From NCBI GenBank assembly GCA_033557465.1, contig CM066034.1, positions 410,046,159 to 410,110,158 on the forward strand: a stretch of DNA of 64,000 nt, in the 5' to 3' direction. Source of the stretch: Ichthyophis bannanicus (taxonomy: Eukaryota; Chordata; Amphibia; Gymnophiona; Ichthyophiidae). Positions within the stretch are counted from its first letter, which is position 1. Each line of letters starts with the position of its first letter. Below are positions 1-10,922 of this stretch, one piece after another. The notes under the pieces were generated by a model. The model worked only from the letters and a program-made list of their open reading frames with translations, was not told the origin of the DNA and did not search any database. Position numbers and translations under genes: made by a program.

Positions 1-752
1 GGGGTCCCCCTTTCAACAGGTGTTACCCCAAGCAACCCTTACAACAGATGCCTCCCCAAAGGGTTGGGGGGCTCATCTACAAGATCTCTCCACCCAGGGC
101 ATCTGGTCTCCACAGGAGACATCTCTACATATCAACTTCTTAGAGCTCAGAGTAATTTTTCCCCCTGCTCAGCTACAAGACAGTCCTCATCCACACGGAC
201 AACCAAGTAGCCATGTTTTACGTGAACAAGCAGGGGGGGACTGACTCTCTGTCGCTTTGCAACGAAGCTCTGAGATTGTGGGCCTTCGCCAGAGAGCATC
301 AAATTCATCTCATGGCAGTGTATCTTCCAGGGGTTCAAAACTCTTGGGCAGACAGACTCAGTCGAGTTCTGCTTCCACACGAATGGTCCCTCCATGGGGA
401 CCAGATAGCCAGGATCTTTCAAATTTGGGGAACCCCAGACATAGACCTGTTTGCAAGTCCGTGGAATGCCAAACCTCCCCGGTTCTGTTCCAGGATTCCG
501 TGTCAGGGAGCTCAGGCCAGGGATGCCTTCCTCCTTCATTGGGGGCAAGACTTCCTCTATGCCTTTCCACCCATTCCCCTAATTCCCAAGACACTGTTCA
601 AGCTTCAGAGAGACAAGGGGTCTATGATCCTCATAGCACCACTTTGGCCACGCCAAGTGTGGTACCCTCTACTTCTGCATCTCTCTCAAGCTCCCTCCCT
701 GGACTTGGGATCTGCTCCAGACCTCCTATCCCAGGAGGAGAGAACTTTGTGA
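1..752 (+). pseudogene. E1 pol C-terminal part: RNase H and Dam-like domain
   Basis: This is the 3' part of a DIRS pol gene. RNase H motifs are visible: TTDASPKGWGAH near 46-80, LELR near 140, and then TDNQVAMFYVNKQGG-like coding around 195-240. A deletion of roughly 20 bp near 150-165, judged against E5, shifts the frame inside RNase H. The downstream Dam-like part reads DLFASPWNAK, then YAFPPIPLIPKTLFKLQR and LIAPLWPRQVWYPLL, and ends with TGA at 752. The RT domain is outside the window. It is a pseudogene because of the frameshift. RNase H and YR family assignment rests on motif recognition. Confidence 0.85.
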
Positions 753-789
753 CACCCAAATCCCCAGTCTCTTCATCTCAGGGCCTGGT

Positions 790-1626
790 TGCTGTAGACC
801 TTCAAGATTTGCATCTTTCTCAGCAAGTGGAGGATATCCTTCATGCTTCCAGAAAGCCTTCCACCAGACGTTCCTATGCTTTTAAATGGAAGAGGTTTAC
901 CATTTGGTGTGCAGAGAAGGGTCTTAACCCTCTTGCAATACCTCTGAATTCTTTACTAGAGTATTTGCTGCATTTATCCCATGCAGGCCTTAAAACAAAT
1001 TCAGTAAGTGTCCATTTGAGTGCTATTGCAGCATCCCTTAAGCCTCTCAATGGACACCCTATTTCCTCTCATCCTCTTATAGCAAGATTCATGAGAGGCC
1101 TTCTTTTGACTAAACCTCCCATTAGACCACCTCCAGTGGCATGGGACTTGAATCTGGTTCTTGGCCAGCTGATGAAGCCACCCTTTGAACCCTTAGCCAC
1201 TACCTCCTTGAAATTTCTTTCCTGGAAGGTTATTTTTCTCATTGCAGTCACTTCAGCTCGCCGCATCAGTGAGCTGCAAGCCTTGGTGGCTAATCCTCCT
1301 TATACAAGGTTCCATCATGACAAGGTAGTCCTCAGGACTAATCCACACTTTATGCCTAAAGTGGTTTCACCTTTTCATCTGAATCAGGAGGTGTATTTAC
1401 CTGTCTTTTTTCCAGGACCTAATGCATCAAGTTCAGAGAGGAATCTCCATACCCTGGATTGTAAGAGAGCGCTTGCTTTTTACTTACAAAGGACACAGCA
1501 ACATAGAAAGTCCTCTCAACTCTTTGTTGCTTTTGATCCCTCTCATTTAGGACTTCCAGTCTCTAAGAGAGCTCTGTCAAATTGGATTGCTCAGTGTATT
1601 TCCTTCGCCTACCAGAGTAAGAACCT
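790..1626 (+). pseudogene. E1 tyrosine recombinase, 5' part, interrupted by E2
   Basis: N-terminal and central part of a DIRS-type tyrosine recombinase, the enzyme thought to integrate the circular DIRS cDNA. The SAM-like core-binding part begins around LHASRKPSTRRSYAFKW. The first catalytic arginine lies in TSARRISELQAL (about 1250-1280). The gene breaks at 1626 inside the codons for KNLS, where E2 begins, and continues at 18993. Upstream of 790 the same frame stays open to about 257, overlapping pol, but the amino acids there look like a frame shadow. The true start codon is unknown. Confidence 0.88.
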
Positions 1627-1786
1627 ATCTCCAGGAACAAGCAGGAATGAGTCTTCACATATGGGTACGTCGGTACCGACGGAGCCTGCACGGGAATGCT
1701 CCCCAACATCCAATCAGAAAGCTTTTGGGAGCATCCCTCGCGCCTGCGCGGTGACTTCCCGCCTTTCCCACTGCCTCTCCTCAGTT
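1627..1786 (+). repeat. E2 left inverted terminal repeat
   Basis: About 160 bp, inverted copy of 18807-18992 with few mismatches. It contains the 14-bp palindrome CGTCGGTACCGACG at 1668-1681 and a GC-rich GCGCCTGCGC block near 1740. In DIRS elements the left ITR is expected to carry the promoter (family knowledge, not shown here). Confidence 0.88.
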
Positions 1787-1993
1787 TTCGTTTTTCCGCG
1801 GAGCGAACAGGACGTCCTCCTGTCACCGCAGAAACATTTTTCTTTAAAAATCCTTATTTTCTTGTGGTCGCGGCTGTTTTTCCCGCCGATACCAGTACCG
1901 CCGGTGCTTTATTATTTTCTTTTTCAAACTTAGAGAAATATTTCTCCTCAGTTTTTTGTTTAACTTTTTTGGGCCTACCAGGCCTTTTCCAAC

Positions 1994-4811
1994 ATGGAGC
2001 CGCCTTCTCCTAAGAAGTGCCTTCACTGTGGAAAATTAGTTTTCTTTTTAGACTCCAATGCTTGGTGTCTAACCTGTTTGGGTCCTGACCCTTTTTCCCC
2101 TGATACCTCAGGCTATTTTATTGGGAGAAGACCTTCCCTTTTTCGAGTTTCCCTCGATGCCGTTTTTCCTCCTGAGGTGTGGACACCGGTTTATTCTTCT
2201 CTCCAGGATCAGGTAACCCACAAACAGTCTGTTAAGACTAGCCAATTCTTGAAGGGTAAGTCTCATGCCCAGCATGATGACGGCTCCGGCCTTACCCTCA
2301 AGACCTCATTGGCAATAAAACCTCGGCGGGAGTCTTCGGGCTCCAAAGCATTTACGGGGTTTCAGGTTGTTCCTGGGGCTCACCCCTCACAGAACATACC
2401 TGAGCTGTGCCAGGGAGTGGCATCCGCTTTGAGCGGTACCGATAACCCGGCATCGGCATCGGTGTCGAGTGCTGCACTCTTCACCAGGAATCGTCATCGA
2501 GCATCCTCGCTACCTTCGGGTCCGAGTGATACGACTCAAATTGACTTTCCTGCATGTGAGCCGTGCTTGGAGGTGGTATCTGCTTCGAGCGGTACCAATC
2601 CCCCGGCATCGGCACCAGTGTCAAGTGTTCCACTCTTCACCTGGGATCGTCATCTGGTATCCTCGGTACCTTTGGGGCCGATCGATATGACCCAGATTGG
2701 CTTTCCTATATCCCAACACAAACCCAAACACAAAAACTCTCAAAACCACCTAAAGTGCAAACACCGTCTAAACAATACTCAAATACTTCAATTATCAACC
2801 ATAGGCATATTGACCTCAGATGGCCCAACCCCTCATATGGCGTGTTCCACCATAGGGTATTGACAGACGCTTACATCACCGGTCATGCCTCCTTCCTATA
2901 CCCAACACTACTAAATATTCCAACTACCAATCTTCACTAACCACTTACTTACCAATAGGATAAGTCTCATCCAAACCCAGTTCAATAAATTCACAGTCAT
3001 TCACCATACATTCTCACCCACACCGTCACTCACAAACATTGTAAAATAGCGTCTTATTGCGGCTGAACACAGCCTAACTAGAAGCGGCTGAACGCAGCCG
3101 AGCCCAACAGGATAAACCTACAAAATAATGAAATTCAAAAATTATAATAACACAATAAATAATGTCCACCTGTAGTTTTCAATAACTTATCTTATAGCTT
3201 GAAACTGATGGCCGGCCAATTCCTCCGCCAACAACGACGCCAAATCACTTCCATATCCAATGCAAAAGTAGTGTTGGGTATAGGAAGGAGGCATGACCGG
3301 TGATGTAAGCGTCTGTCAATACCCTATGGTGGAACACGCCATATGAGGGGTTGGGCCATCTGAGGTCAATATGCCTATGGTTGATAATTGAAGTATTTGA
3401 GTATTGTTTAGACGGTGTTTGCACTTTAGGTGGTTTTGAGAGTTTTTGTGTTTGGGTTTGTGTTAGAATTTACTCTCAGCAGCAATTTTGTATATTATTT
3501 CCTATATCCCAGCCATGCTCAGGGTTGGTACCGGCTTCGAGCGGTACTGATATCCCGACATCGGCGCCGGGATCGAGAGTTCCTCCCTTCACCGGGCATC
3601 GTTTTCGTACGTCCTCGCTACCTTCGGTACCGCTCGATGCGACTCCGATTAACCTTCCTGTATCGGCATCGCCGATACCACAAACAACGTCGGTACTTTC
3701 TAGACATGTATCGATGGATTCGCTCGCTTCGATGCCGAGTCTGGAATCGATATCCAGTCTAGATGATTTCATACCGACGCGCTTCGGAACCGATCCATGT
3801 CGTTTCCGGCTTCACGGTACCGAGGATATTCATCAAGGCTCTTGGCTTACCTCGGTACCGCTTCAGCAGCCCCCGAATACTGCTTCGATTACATTATTGT
3901 CCCCGATACCGATACTGGTGTCGGGGTCGATTCCTGCAGTTCCATCGGTGCCATCGATCCTTTCTATGCCTAGTTTGTTATCGATACCAGGCACTCACGA
4001 TGCAGTACTAACTGCTTCAAATCAGAACTCTCAGGATCACTGTCCATCGAGCAGGATTCTTTTTCTGCACCAGTCTACTATCTCTTCTGGTGCTCAAGCT
4101 GCTCCTTCAACCTCAGCTTGCCCAGGATTAGTTCCTATTGGAAATCCTTCTTTTCAGAACTTTCTCCTTGACATGGCAACTTTTCTTGCCATTCCTATTC
4201 CTGGTTTTTCTCTTGACAAAGATCCTGTAGAAAAGGAAAATATAATGCTTCCTTTACATCATTCTTTACAGGATCTTCTTTTGAGGATATGGGAATCGCC
4301 TATGAGGGTTCCCTTGCCTTCTACAGCCATGGACATTCTGTATCAGGTACCTCCCTCTCCAGGGTTTCAGAAAAACCAACTTCCACATCATTCCATGGTA
4401 GTGGAATCAGCATTGAGAAAGGTAAGAAGTAAGAAGAAGCATTCTTCTTATCCGCCAGGTCGTGCATCTAAAGCACTTGATGCCTTTGGACGTCAAACCT
4501 TCCAAACTTCTATGCTGGCTTCAAGAATTATTTCATATATTTTCTATATGAGTCTGACACTTCAGAAGGTCACAGAGAAATTATCTCTCTTGTCTCCTTT
4601 TTTGTCAGAACCTAAGGCCTCTGACTATTCCTTGCTTCTTAATCATAGCAGGAATATCTCTTGGTTCCTTTCTCGTGCTTCTCTAGACGCTTTTGAGTCT
4701 GTCAGCAGATCCTCTGCTATTGCCATTGGAGCACGTCGTACAGCCTGGCTGCAAGCTTCAGACTTGAGCAGATGGGCACAACATACACTGGGTAATTCTC
4801 CTTGTACTTGA
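1994..4811 (+). pseudogene. E2 gag, split by an inverted-repeat insertion
   Basis: DIRS Gag-like protein. The N-terminus begins MEPPSPKKCLHCGK with the paired-cysteine motif and CLTCLGPDPF shared by the other copies. The C-terminal half has SPGFQKNQLPHHSMVVESA and a PPGR-xx-KALDAFGRQ motif. The ORF is cut by the insertion at 2716-3497 plus a 14-bp target duplication. That adds 796 bp and shifts the frame by one, and the frame of the second part matches exactly. The uninterrupted ORF was therefore open over about 673 codons, against 602 in E4. The protein should form the cytoplasmic particle that carries the element RNA (family inference). An intact gag beside a decayed pol is odd. Confidence 0.82.
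2716..3497. mobile_element. 782-bp inverted-repeat insertion with 14-bp target duplication
   Basis: Two arms of about 197 bp (2716-2912 and 3267-3463) are perfect inverted copies by eye. They flank a 354-bp centre with a small GC-rich repeat (AGCGGCTGAACGCAGCCG, near 3085). The right arm is followed by a 33-nt tail (3465-3497). The insertion is flanked by TTTCCTATATCCCA at 2702-2715 and 3498-3511. No coding sequence is seen. Inverted long arms, a short one-sided tail and a target duplication longer than 9 bp recall Penelope-like elements, where terminal repeats can be inverted with a short extension. A foldback DNA element is the alternative. Class uncertain. Confidence 0.75.
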
Positions 4812-5062
4812 GAAAATCTTTTTAATAAAGAGGCTTTACGTCAGGTTGCTCATTGCTCCACTGACTTTCCTAGTTCTGGAAACCGTCCTAAGCCTTCTTT
4901 TTCCCCAGGACGTAAGAAATGTCCTACCAAACCTTCTTTTCCTAGGAAAAGAAAGTTTCACCCTTCTCCTGCCCATCCTCCAGATGTACCCAAACAAGGG
5001 ACATCTCCTCCTAGTCTGAAGTCTGCAGAATCTAAGCAGGCTAATTTTAGCCAGAAACCATA

Positions 5063-6353
5063 GGTTCCTGTATATTGCAATTCTACAGTTAACTCCTTTT
5101 TACCAGAAGTTATTCTTCAAACTCTACACTGTTTTTTTCTTTTCAGTATATTCAGCTCTTAGGATTTTGTCCGTGGGTTACAGACTTCTCCCTTTCTTTT
5201 TATCATAAAGGGAGATTACAATTATCCCATGATAGTTCTGTCCCCACATGGACATTTTTTTCCTTTAGCTGACTTATCCTATGGTACGTCACCTTCCAAA
5301 CCCTTCTCTTCCAGGGTTTCCCCTGCTCGAGTTGGTACCATACTGCAACACTTCTCTTCTTTCCAGTGTAGATTTTCTGCTATCCTTCAATGCATGCTCT
5401 GAACAACTCATCAGACAGGGACGGGAATATCTCCGCTCCCTTTGTCTGTTTTTCTCTCTGTTTTTCATACAGGAGAATCCCTTCTGTTCTTTTGTTCAGT
5501 TACTGTGCATGCAGAAGTTCCAGTGCTTACTTTAATGCATCTTGCAAGCTACTTTCAACTATCTTGCATAATACTATTCACTGCAGGTTATCTTCTTTTA
5601 GCCATATCCTTACCTAGGATGTGGCAACACATCTGACTGCTGTCAGTTTTATCTCATAATTCTCCTGCACAATGCTCTCTGCAATCTTCAGAGAAGCTTT
5701 CTACTATGGGCCCTTGCTGTAGAGCATTGAACTTGTCTCTGAGGGTTTTCCATATAATTGTAAAAGCTTATATAGTCATTCCATGGCTATATAGTTTCTT
5801 TATACCCTCTTGTCTCCTGTTGTTAAACAGAAGACAAGCTTTTTCTTCTGCGTGAATGTCCAAGGAGTTCCCAATCTGGCAGGAATCTACCCCTTTTTTC
5901 CTTACAGCTTGGCATTATCTTTTCTGCTCCACTTGGACAACGCATACTCTTTTACTGTACATGATACCCCTGAGTCCCTTGGCTGAGTCATCCAGGTGTC
6001 TTAGTCTATGCGTTGCTGGTCCTTTGGACGTGTCAGAGACCTCAAGTACTCCTGACGTGCTCTTACCAGACTGCTATTATCCTCTGTTTTTCACGCAACC
6101 ATACTGGTTATTCCACTGAAATACATTCCTGCACCATGGAAATAGATTCTCTATTTATCTTCAGGTGGTTTTCAACCCCTTATTATTAGATGAATCTTTT
6201 CCCATCACATTCCCCATGTGAATGTTCTTATGGGGTTCAGTTGCAGGCATGTATCCTCAGACTTACATTCATGTCTGTATATGTCCTATACATACATATT
6301 TTTTGTAATCTGTATGGGCATAAGCCATGCCCATTTATATCTATATATATATA

Positions 6354-6395
<42 letters not shown>

Positions 6396-6675
6396 CTTTG
6401 GGAGATGTCCATAGGACACTATGTATTACCTACTATCTCCCTGTCTGTACTATACAGTTTTTACCCTCTTAAGGGGTCCAGACAGTTAACTTGCCTATTC
6501 TCATACGGCTCAGTAACTGGGAGCGGTTATACACACAATTACTGCTGTGACGTCAACAGCTTCTATTTTTGTTATAGATCTCCCTATCCATGAAGTATCA
6601 AACTTCATTGTCTTCCTATCTCTTACCAGCTAGGAATGACAGTGTACATCTTCTGTATTTCTGAGTATACTTCTG
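5063..6675 (+). pseudogene. E2 pol region, heavily decayed
   Basis: No long ORF. A pol origin is supported by order-preserving similarity to E4 and E5. The stretch at 5720-5755 (AGAGCATTGAACTTG, then a TCTGAGGGTTTTCCAT block) matches the RNase H region of E5 near 24070-24105. The stretch at 5855-5880 (AAGGAGTTCCCAATC) matches E4 near 15670. Stops and indels are everywhere and no RT motif is readable. Gag ends at 4811; 4812-5062 still reads like a frame-shifted basic gag tail (ENLFNKEA, KKCPTKPSFPRKRKF). Confidence 0.5.
6335..6392. repeat. (TA)n microsatellite
   Basis: A run of about 58 bp of TA/TATC units inside the decayed pol of E2. Short tyrosine-isoleucine reading frames across it are artefacts of the repeat. 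Confidence 0.97.
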
Positions 6676-6837
6676 TTCTCCAGGACCAAGCAGGAAGTCA
6701 GTCCTCACATATGGGTGACGTCGGCGCCGACGGAGCACTCGCGGAGCAAATTTCCCCAGCTTTCAAAGAAAGCCTTTGGGAATTGCAGCGCGCATGCGCG
6801 GTCCTCTTCCCGCCCAAGGGTGCCATCTTGCTCAGTC
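6676..6837 (+). repeat. E3 left inverted terminal repeat
   Basis: 162 bp, inverted copy of 17900-18086 with only about two substitutions beyond the first 30 bp. The outer end is shorter than that of the right ITR by 27 nt. Contains the palindrome CGTCGGCGCCGACG (6719-6732). Confidence 0.93.
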
Positions 6838-6860
6838 TTCTTTTTTCCGCGGAGCCCTAC
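6719..6860 (+). promoter_or_regulatory. putative E3 promoter in the left ITR
   Basis: Within and just after the left ITR lie an exact NRF1-type site GCGCATGCGC (6790-6799), a GCCATCTTG block (6822-6830) like a YY1 core, a TTCCCGCCC block (6808-6816) and CCGCGG. The GCGC(A/C)TGCGC, TTCCCGCC and CCGCGG elements recur in the left ITRs of E1-type and E8-type copies, so they are conserved between subfamilies. There is no TATA box. Promoter function is inferred from motif content and from the expected transcription start of DIRS elements in the left ITR. Confidence 0.5.
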
Positions 6861-7082
6861 AGACGTTGTTTGTGAATCCCCGCCGAAAAGTTGATTTTTT
6901 TCTCTTTATTTCTCTTTTTTCTTTGGTTCGACGCCGGTTCTTTTCCCGCCCGGACTCGCGACACCGTTTGCGAGTCTGTACTTTATTTTTCGTTTTTTTG
7001 TCCTTCGTGACAGATTTCGCGCCTTTTTACTTTTTCACTGGCAGCCCGGTCTTTCGACCTCGCAGGGGCCCTTTTTCCCCCG

Positions 7083-9010
7083 ATGGCTGCCAGCGGCTTT
7101 AAAAAGTGTGACCTCTGTAAGAAACTCATGTCTCTTACAGACACACACGACTTCTGCCTCCGCTGCCTCGGACCCGATCATGACCAGATGATCTGTGGTC
7201 CGTGTGGCAAGATGTCCTCTAAAGCCTTGAGGAGTCGGCAGCATCAGCGGGAACGTATCTTCTCTGACTCCGGCCGGGCTCGGACCTCGTCAGAGGCTTC
7301 GGCGTCTCGGGACTCTGGTCCTGAGCATCGTCTGAGTTCCTCTGAAAGGGGGTCTCCTACCGGGGAACATCATCGGAAGAAGAAACCCGCGAGGGCGGGA
7401 TCGGTGGACGCTCCTGGTTCCTCGAGGGCCAGGTCGCATAGCCCCGATTCCCGTCCCGGGTCCTCGGAGGTGGAGAGGCCTTCAAAACATCCTCGACTCG
7501 AGATGGACTTGCCCGCTCACGTGAGTACTGTTGTCCTCGTAGACTCGCCTCCGAAGGAGCCGACGTCGGGCCCGACACCGTCGGGGCCCGAGTCGGGGGC
7601 TGCTGGGTCTCCTGAGCTCGGACTCAGGTTGACGGCCTTGGAGAGCAGTCTGACTGCCTTCATGGACCAGCAGCGGGTATTGATCGCTGGCCTCGCCGGT
7701 GCTTCTGCCCTGACCGCCGGGACGTCGACCTCCAAGTTGACCCCGGAGACCGAGCCGATCCTCGAGTCCATGAGGGCTCGAGTCGATCCTCGGTCACGGT
7801 CTCCTTCGGCCTCCCGTACGGGACCGAGGTCGTCGACGCCGACTCCCTCGGCGTCGGGGCGAATGGCATCGATGCCCGCCCGACCGGAGCCGCTCGACTC
7901 CTCCTCCGAGGAGTCGGCCTGGGAATCCGAAGACGAAGAGTCACCTGGTTCCTTTCGGACTCGGTGTGTCCCTTCGGACTCCCCCGAGTCCGAACCTCAG
8001 AGACGGTCCCCCCTGGAGAATACCCGGTTCTCGGACTTCGTGCGGGATATGGCCAAGGCCTTGGCCTTCCCCGCGGATCCCGAGGAGGAGCCTCGATTCG
8101 AAGAACTCGATGCCCTCCAATATGACTCTCCCCCGAAGGAGGCCTTTATTGTACCGGTTCCTCCGATGCTGGAACGACTTCTCTTCCGCATTTGGGAGAG
8201 CCCGGCGTCGTCGCCGGTATTAAGCAAGCGGGTCGATTCCATTTATCGAGTCCGCAAGAGCCCCGGCTTCCAAAAGGCACAACTACCGCACCATTCCATG
8301 GTGGTGGAATCGGCCATGCATAGACTTAAGAGTCAAAAAATGCACTCCTCGGTGCCCCCCGGTAGGGAAGCCCGAAGCCTGGATGCCCTCGGTAGGAAGT
8401 GTTTCCAGAGCTCTATGCTTGCTTGTCGAGTCCAGACCTACCAGCTCTACATGGGCATGTATCTCCGGGACCTGGCTAAAGAAATAGCCAGGTTCTCTGC
8501 TGGTCTCTCCGACGAACCTTTGCAGAGGTTCCAAACCTTGTCAACTGGAATTCGGGAGTGCTCAAAGTTTATCTCTCGAGCAGCCTATGATGGTTTTGAG
8601 GCATCGGCTCGAGTAGCCGCAGCCGGCATCGGTGGACGCCGCCAAGCTTGGCTTCAGACGTCCGACCTCGAGCCCTGGGTGCGCAGGACAAGTTGGTCGA
8701 TGTCCCCTGCAGAGGTGAAAACCTCTTTGGCAAGCCCATGGATGAAAAGGCTGCACAGATTGAGACCGAGACTCTCACCAGGACCCGTCTCTCGAGGAAG
8801 ACCTCTGCCCCTTCTCAGAAGAAGAAGGGCTCGGGGAAAAAGCCCTTTTACCCGAGGAAGGCGGCTGCCTATAAATACTACCCTCAGTATCAGGCCTCAG
8901 CAGCTCCCCCACAGGGTAAGCAGGCCAAGGGACGGGGTAATGGGTCCCGTAGGCAGCAAGCCCCCAAGCCTGCACCACCGGCCCCTGCTCAGCAGGGTGG
9001 GGGTTTTTGA
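7083..9010 (+). pseudogene. E3 gag, frameshifted near its 3' end
   Basis: Begins MAASGFKKCDLCKK with a Cys/His cluster (CxxC, THDFCxxCLGPDH, CxxC) over residues 8-45, followed by a Ser/Pro-rich linker and the conserved core (LPHHSMVVESAMHRLKSQK, PPGREARSLDALGRK). A 2-nt insertion near 8688, judged against E8 near 43217, moves the frame into the pol frame, so the ORF runs on as an apparent Gag-RT fusion to 10214. The original frame (8648-9010) ends with a basic Lys/Pro/Gln-rich tail and GGGF-stop. The CxxC/H cluster is typical of vertebrate DIRS gag (family knowledge). Confidence 0.85.
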
Positions 9011-10922
9011 CTTCATCAGCATAGCCTCTCCCCCTCTGCTGGTTTCTCTCAGCACAGGAGGCCGGCTGGTCCACTTTGCCCGCAGGTGGTCCAACATCAC
9101 CACAGATACCTGGGTACTTCACATAGTTCAAAAGGGCTATCTCCTTCACTTTCACCAGGTACCTCCCTCCTACTTTCCAGGGGAGCCTCCGAGACTCCCT
9201 CTGCACAGGGACTTACTCCTTCAGGAGCTAGCAAGTCTCCTTCAGGAACAGGCTGTGGAACTGGTGCCCCATCACCTGAAGGGTCAAGGGTTTTACTCCA
9301 GGTACTTTCTGATACCAAAAAGAACAGGAGGCCTCAGACCCATCCTGGACTTGCGAAACCTCAACAAGTTCCTTGCAAAGGAAAAGTTCAAGATGCTTAC
9401 CCTTGGAATCCTGCTGCCCTACCTCCAGCAGGGAGACTGGCTATGCTCCTTGGATCTAAAGGATGCGTATACTCATATCCTTATTCATCCAGACCACAGA
9501 CAATATCTCAGGTTTGTTGTGGGAGGGAATCATTACCAGTACAGAGTGCTACCCTTTGGCCTATCCTCCGCTCCCAGGGTGTTCACCAAATGCCTAGCAG
9601 TGGTGGCGGCCTATCTAAGACTACAAGGCCTTTTTGTGTTCCCATACCTGGACGACTGGCTCATCAGAGCCCAGTCTTCAAAAGAGGCCACTCAGGCCAC
9701 TCATCGCACTGTGTCTCTACTCCAGCACTTGGGCTTTGTCATAAACTTCGCAAAGTCCACTTTGCTCCCCTCTCAAAATCTCGAATTCATCGGCGCCAGG
9801 TTGGACACTCTTCAGGCGTGGGCCTTCCTCCCTCTGGACAGGGCCAAGCGGCTCATGGATCTCGCCAGCCACTTTCACAGCAATGCCCTGGTCTCGGCCA
9901 GGCAATTTCTGAGACTGCTCGGCCATATGGCTTCCACGGTCCATGTGACCCCCAAAGCCCGCCTGAACATGCGACCTGCTCAATGGTGCCTTCGCACTCA
10001 ATGGCATCAGGCCACTGGGAGCCTAACGGACTCCGTACAGATTTCCGACCAGCTGGTCTCTTCTCTACAATGGTGGCTTCATCTACCGAACCTAGTACTA
10101 GGGGTGATTTTTCAGCCCCCTCCGCATTCTCAGGTCTTGACGACCGATGCTTCTCTCCTGGGTTGGGGAGCACATTGCCAAGGGACATGTACTCAAGGCC
10201 TCTGGACTCCTTGAGAGTCTGCTCAACAGATAAACTTCCTGGAGCTCAGAGCCATCCGACTAGCGCTCAAAGCATTCTCTCACCTGGTGTCCCACCAGTC
10301 GGTGCTGATACAGACAGACAATCAGGGTGCCATGTTCTACGTGAACAAGCAAGGCGGAACAGGCTCCTTCCTTCTCTGTCCGGAGGCACAAAAGCTATGC
10401 TCTTGGGCAGTCCACCACGGCATCCTCCTCAAGGCTGTCTATCTCCCAGGTCAAGAAAATTACCTGGCCGACAAGCTCAGCAGAATCCTCCAGCCACACG
10501 AGTGGAGGCTGGACCCGATGGTGTTTCAGCGGATCTTTCTCAAGTGGGGTCTCCCCACCATGGATCTGTTTGCCAGTCCTCTGAACCGGCAACTTCCCAG
10601 ATTCTGCTCTCGACAACCGCATCCTCTCAGAGTAGTGGCGGATGCTTTTCTAATTCCATGGTCCACAGGCCTCTTGTATGCCTTCCCTCCCATGCCGCTG
10701 GTGTCTCGGACACTCTTCAAGGTTCTGAGGGACAAAGCCTCGGTGATCCTAGTAGCTCCCCGGTGGCCGCGGCAACCTTGGTTCCCCCTTCTAATGCAGC
10801 TGGCGGTGGACACCCCTCTTCCTCTGGGATTCCAGCCCGACCTCCTGTCACAGGATCAGGGGACTCTCCTGCACCCCAACCTCCGGTCCCTGCATCTGAT
10901 GGCCTGGCTGCTGAAAGGGTAG
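9011..10922 (+). pseudogene. E3 pol: RT, RNase H, Dam-like domain, one stop
   Basis: Reverse transcriptase with FLIPKRTGGLRPILDLRNLN, LDLKDAYTHILIHP, FGLSSAPRVFTKC and the catalytic box FPYLDDWLIRA (about 9640-9670). RNase H follows with TTDASLLGWGAH, LELRAI and TDNQGAMFYVNKQGG. The Dam-like domain is DLFASPLNRQLPRFCSR, YAFPPMPLVSRTLFK and LVAPRWPRQPWFPLL. A TGG to TGA change at about 10212 puts a stop in RNase H; E8 has TGG there. The frame then continues 10287-10922. Pol is +1 relative to the ancestral gag frame and overlaps its end. It copies the element RNA into cDNA. Confidence 0.9.

Noticed and set aside
257..780. Long open frame over pol upstream of the E1 recombinase as a separate Ser-rich protein
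   Set aside because: It is the -1 frame shadow of RNase H and the Dam-like domain. The protein has no motif. It is only discussed as a frame property.
5281..6119. Several ORFs of 60-90 codons rich in Leu/Phe/Ser
   Set aside because: They lie in decayed pol of E2, with order-preserving similarity to RNase H coding DNA in another frame.
6190..6470. Tyr-Ile repeat peptides on both strands
   Set aside because: Translation of a (TA)n microsatellite.
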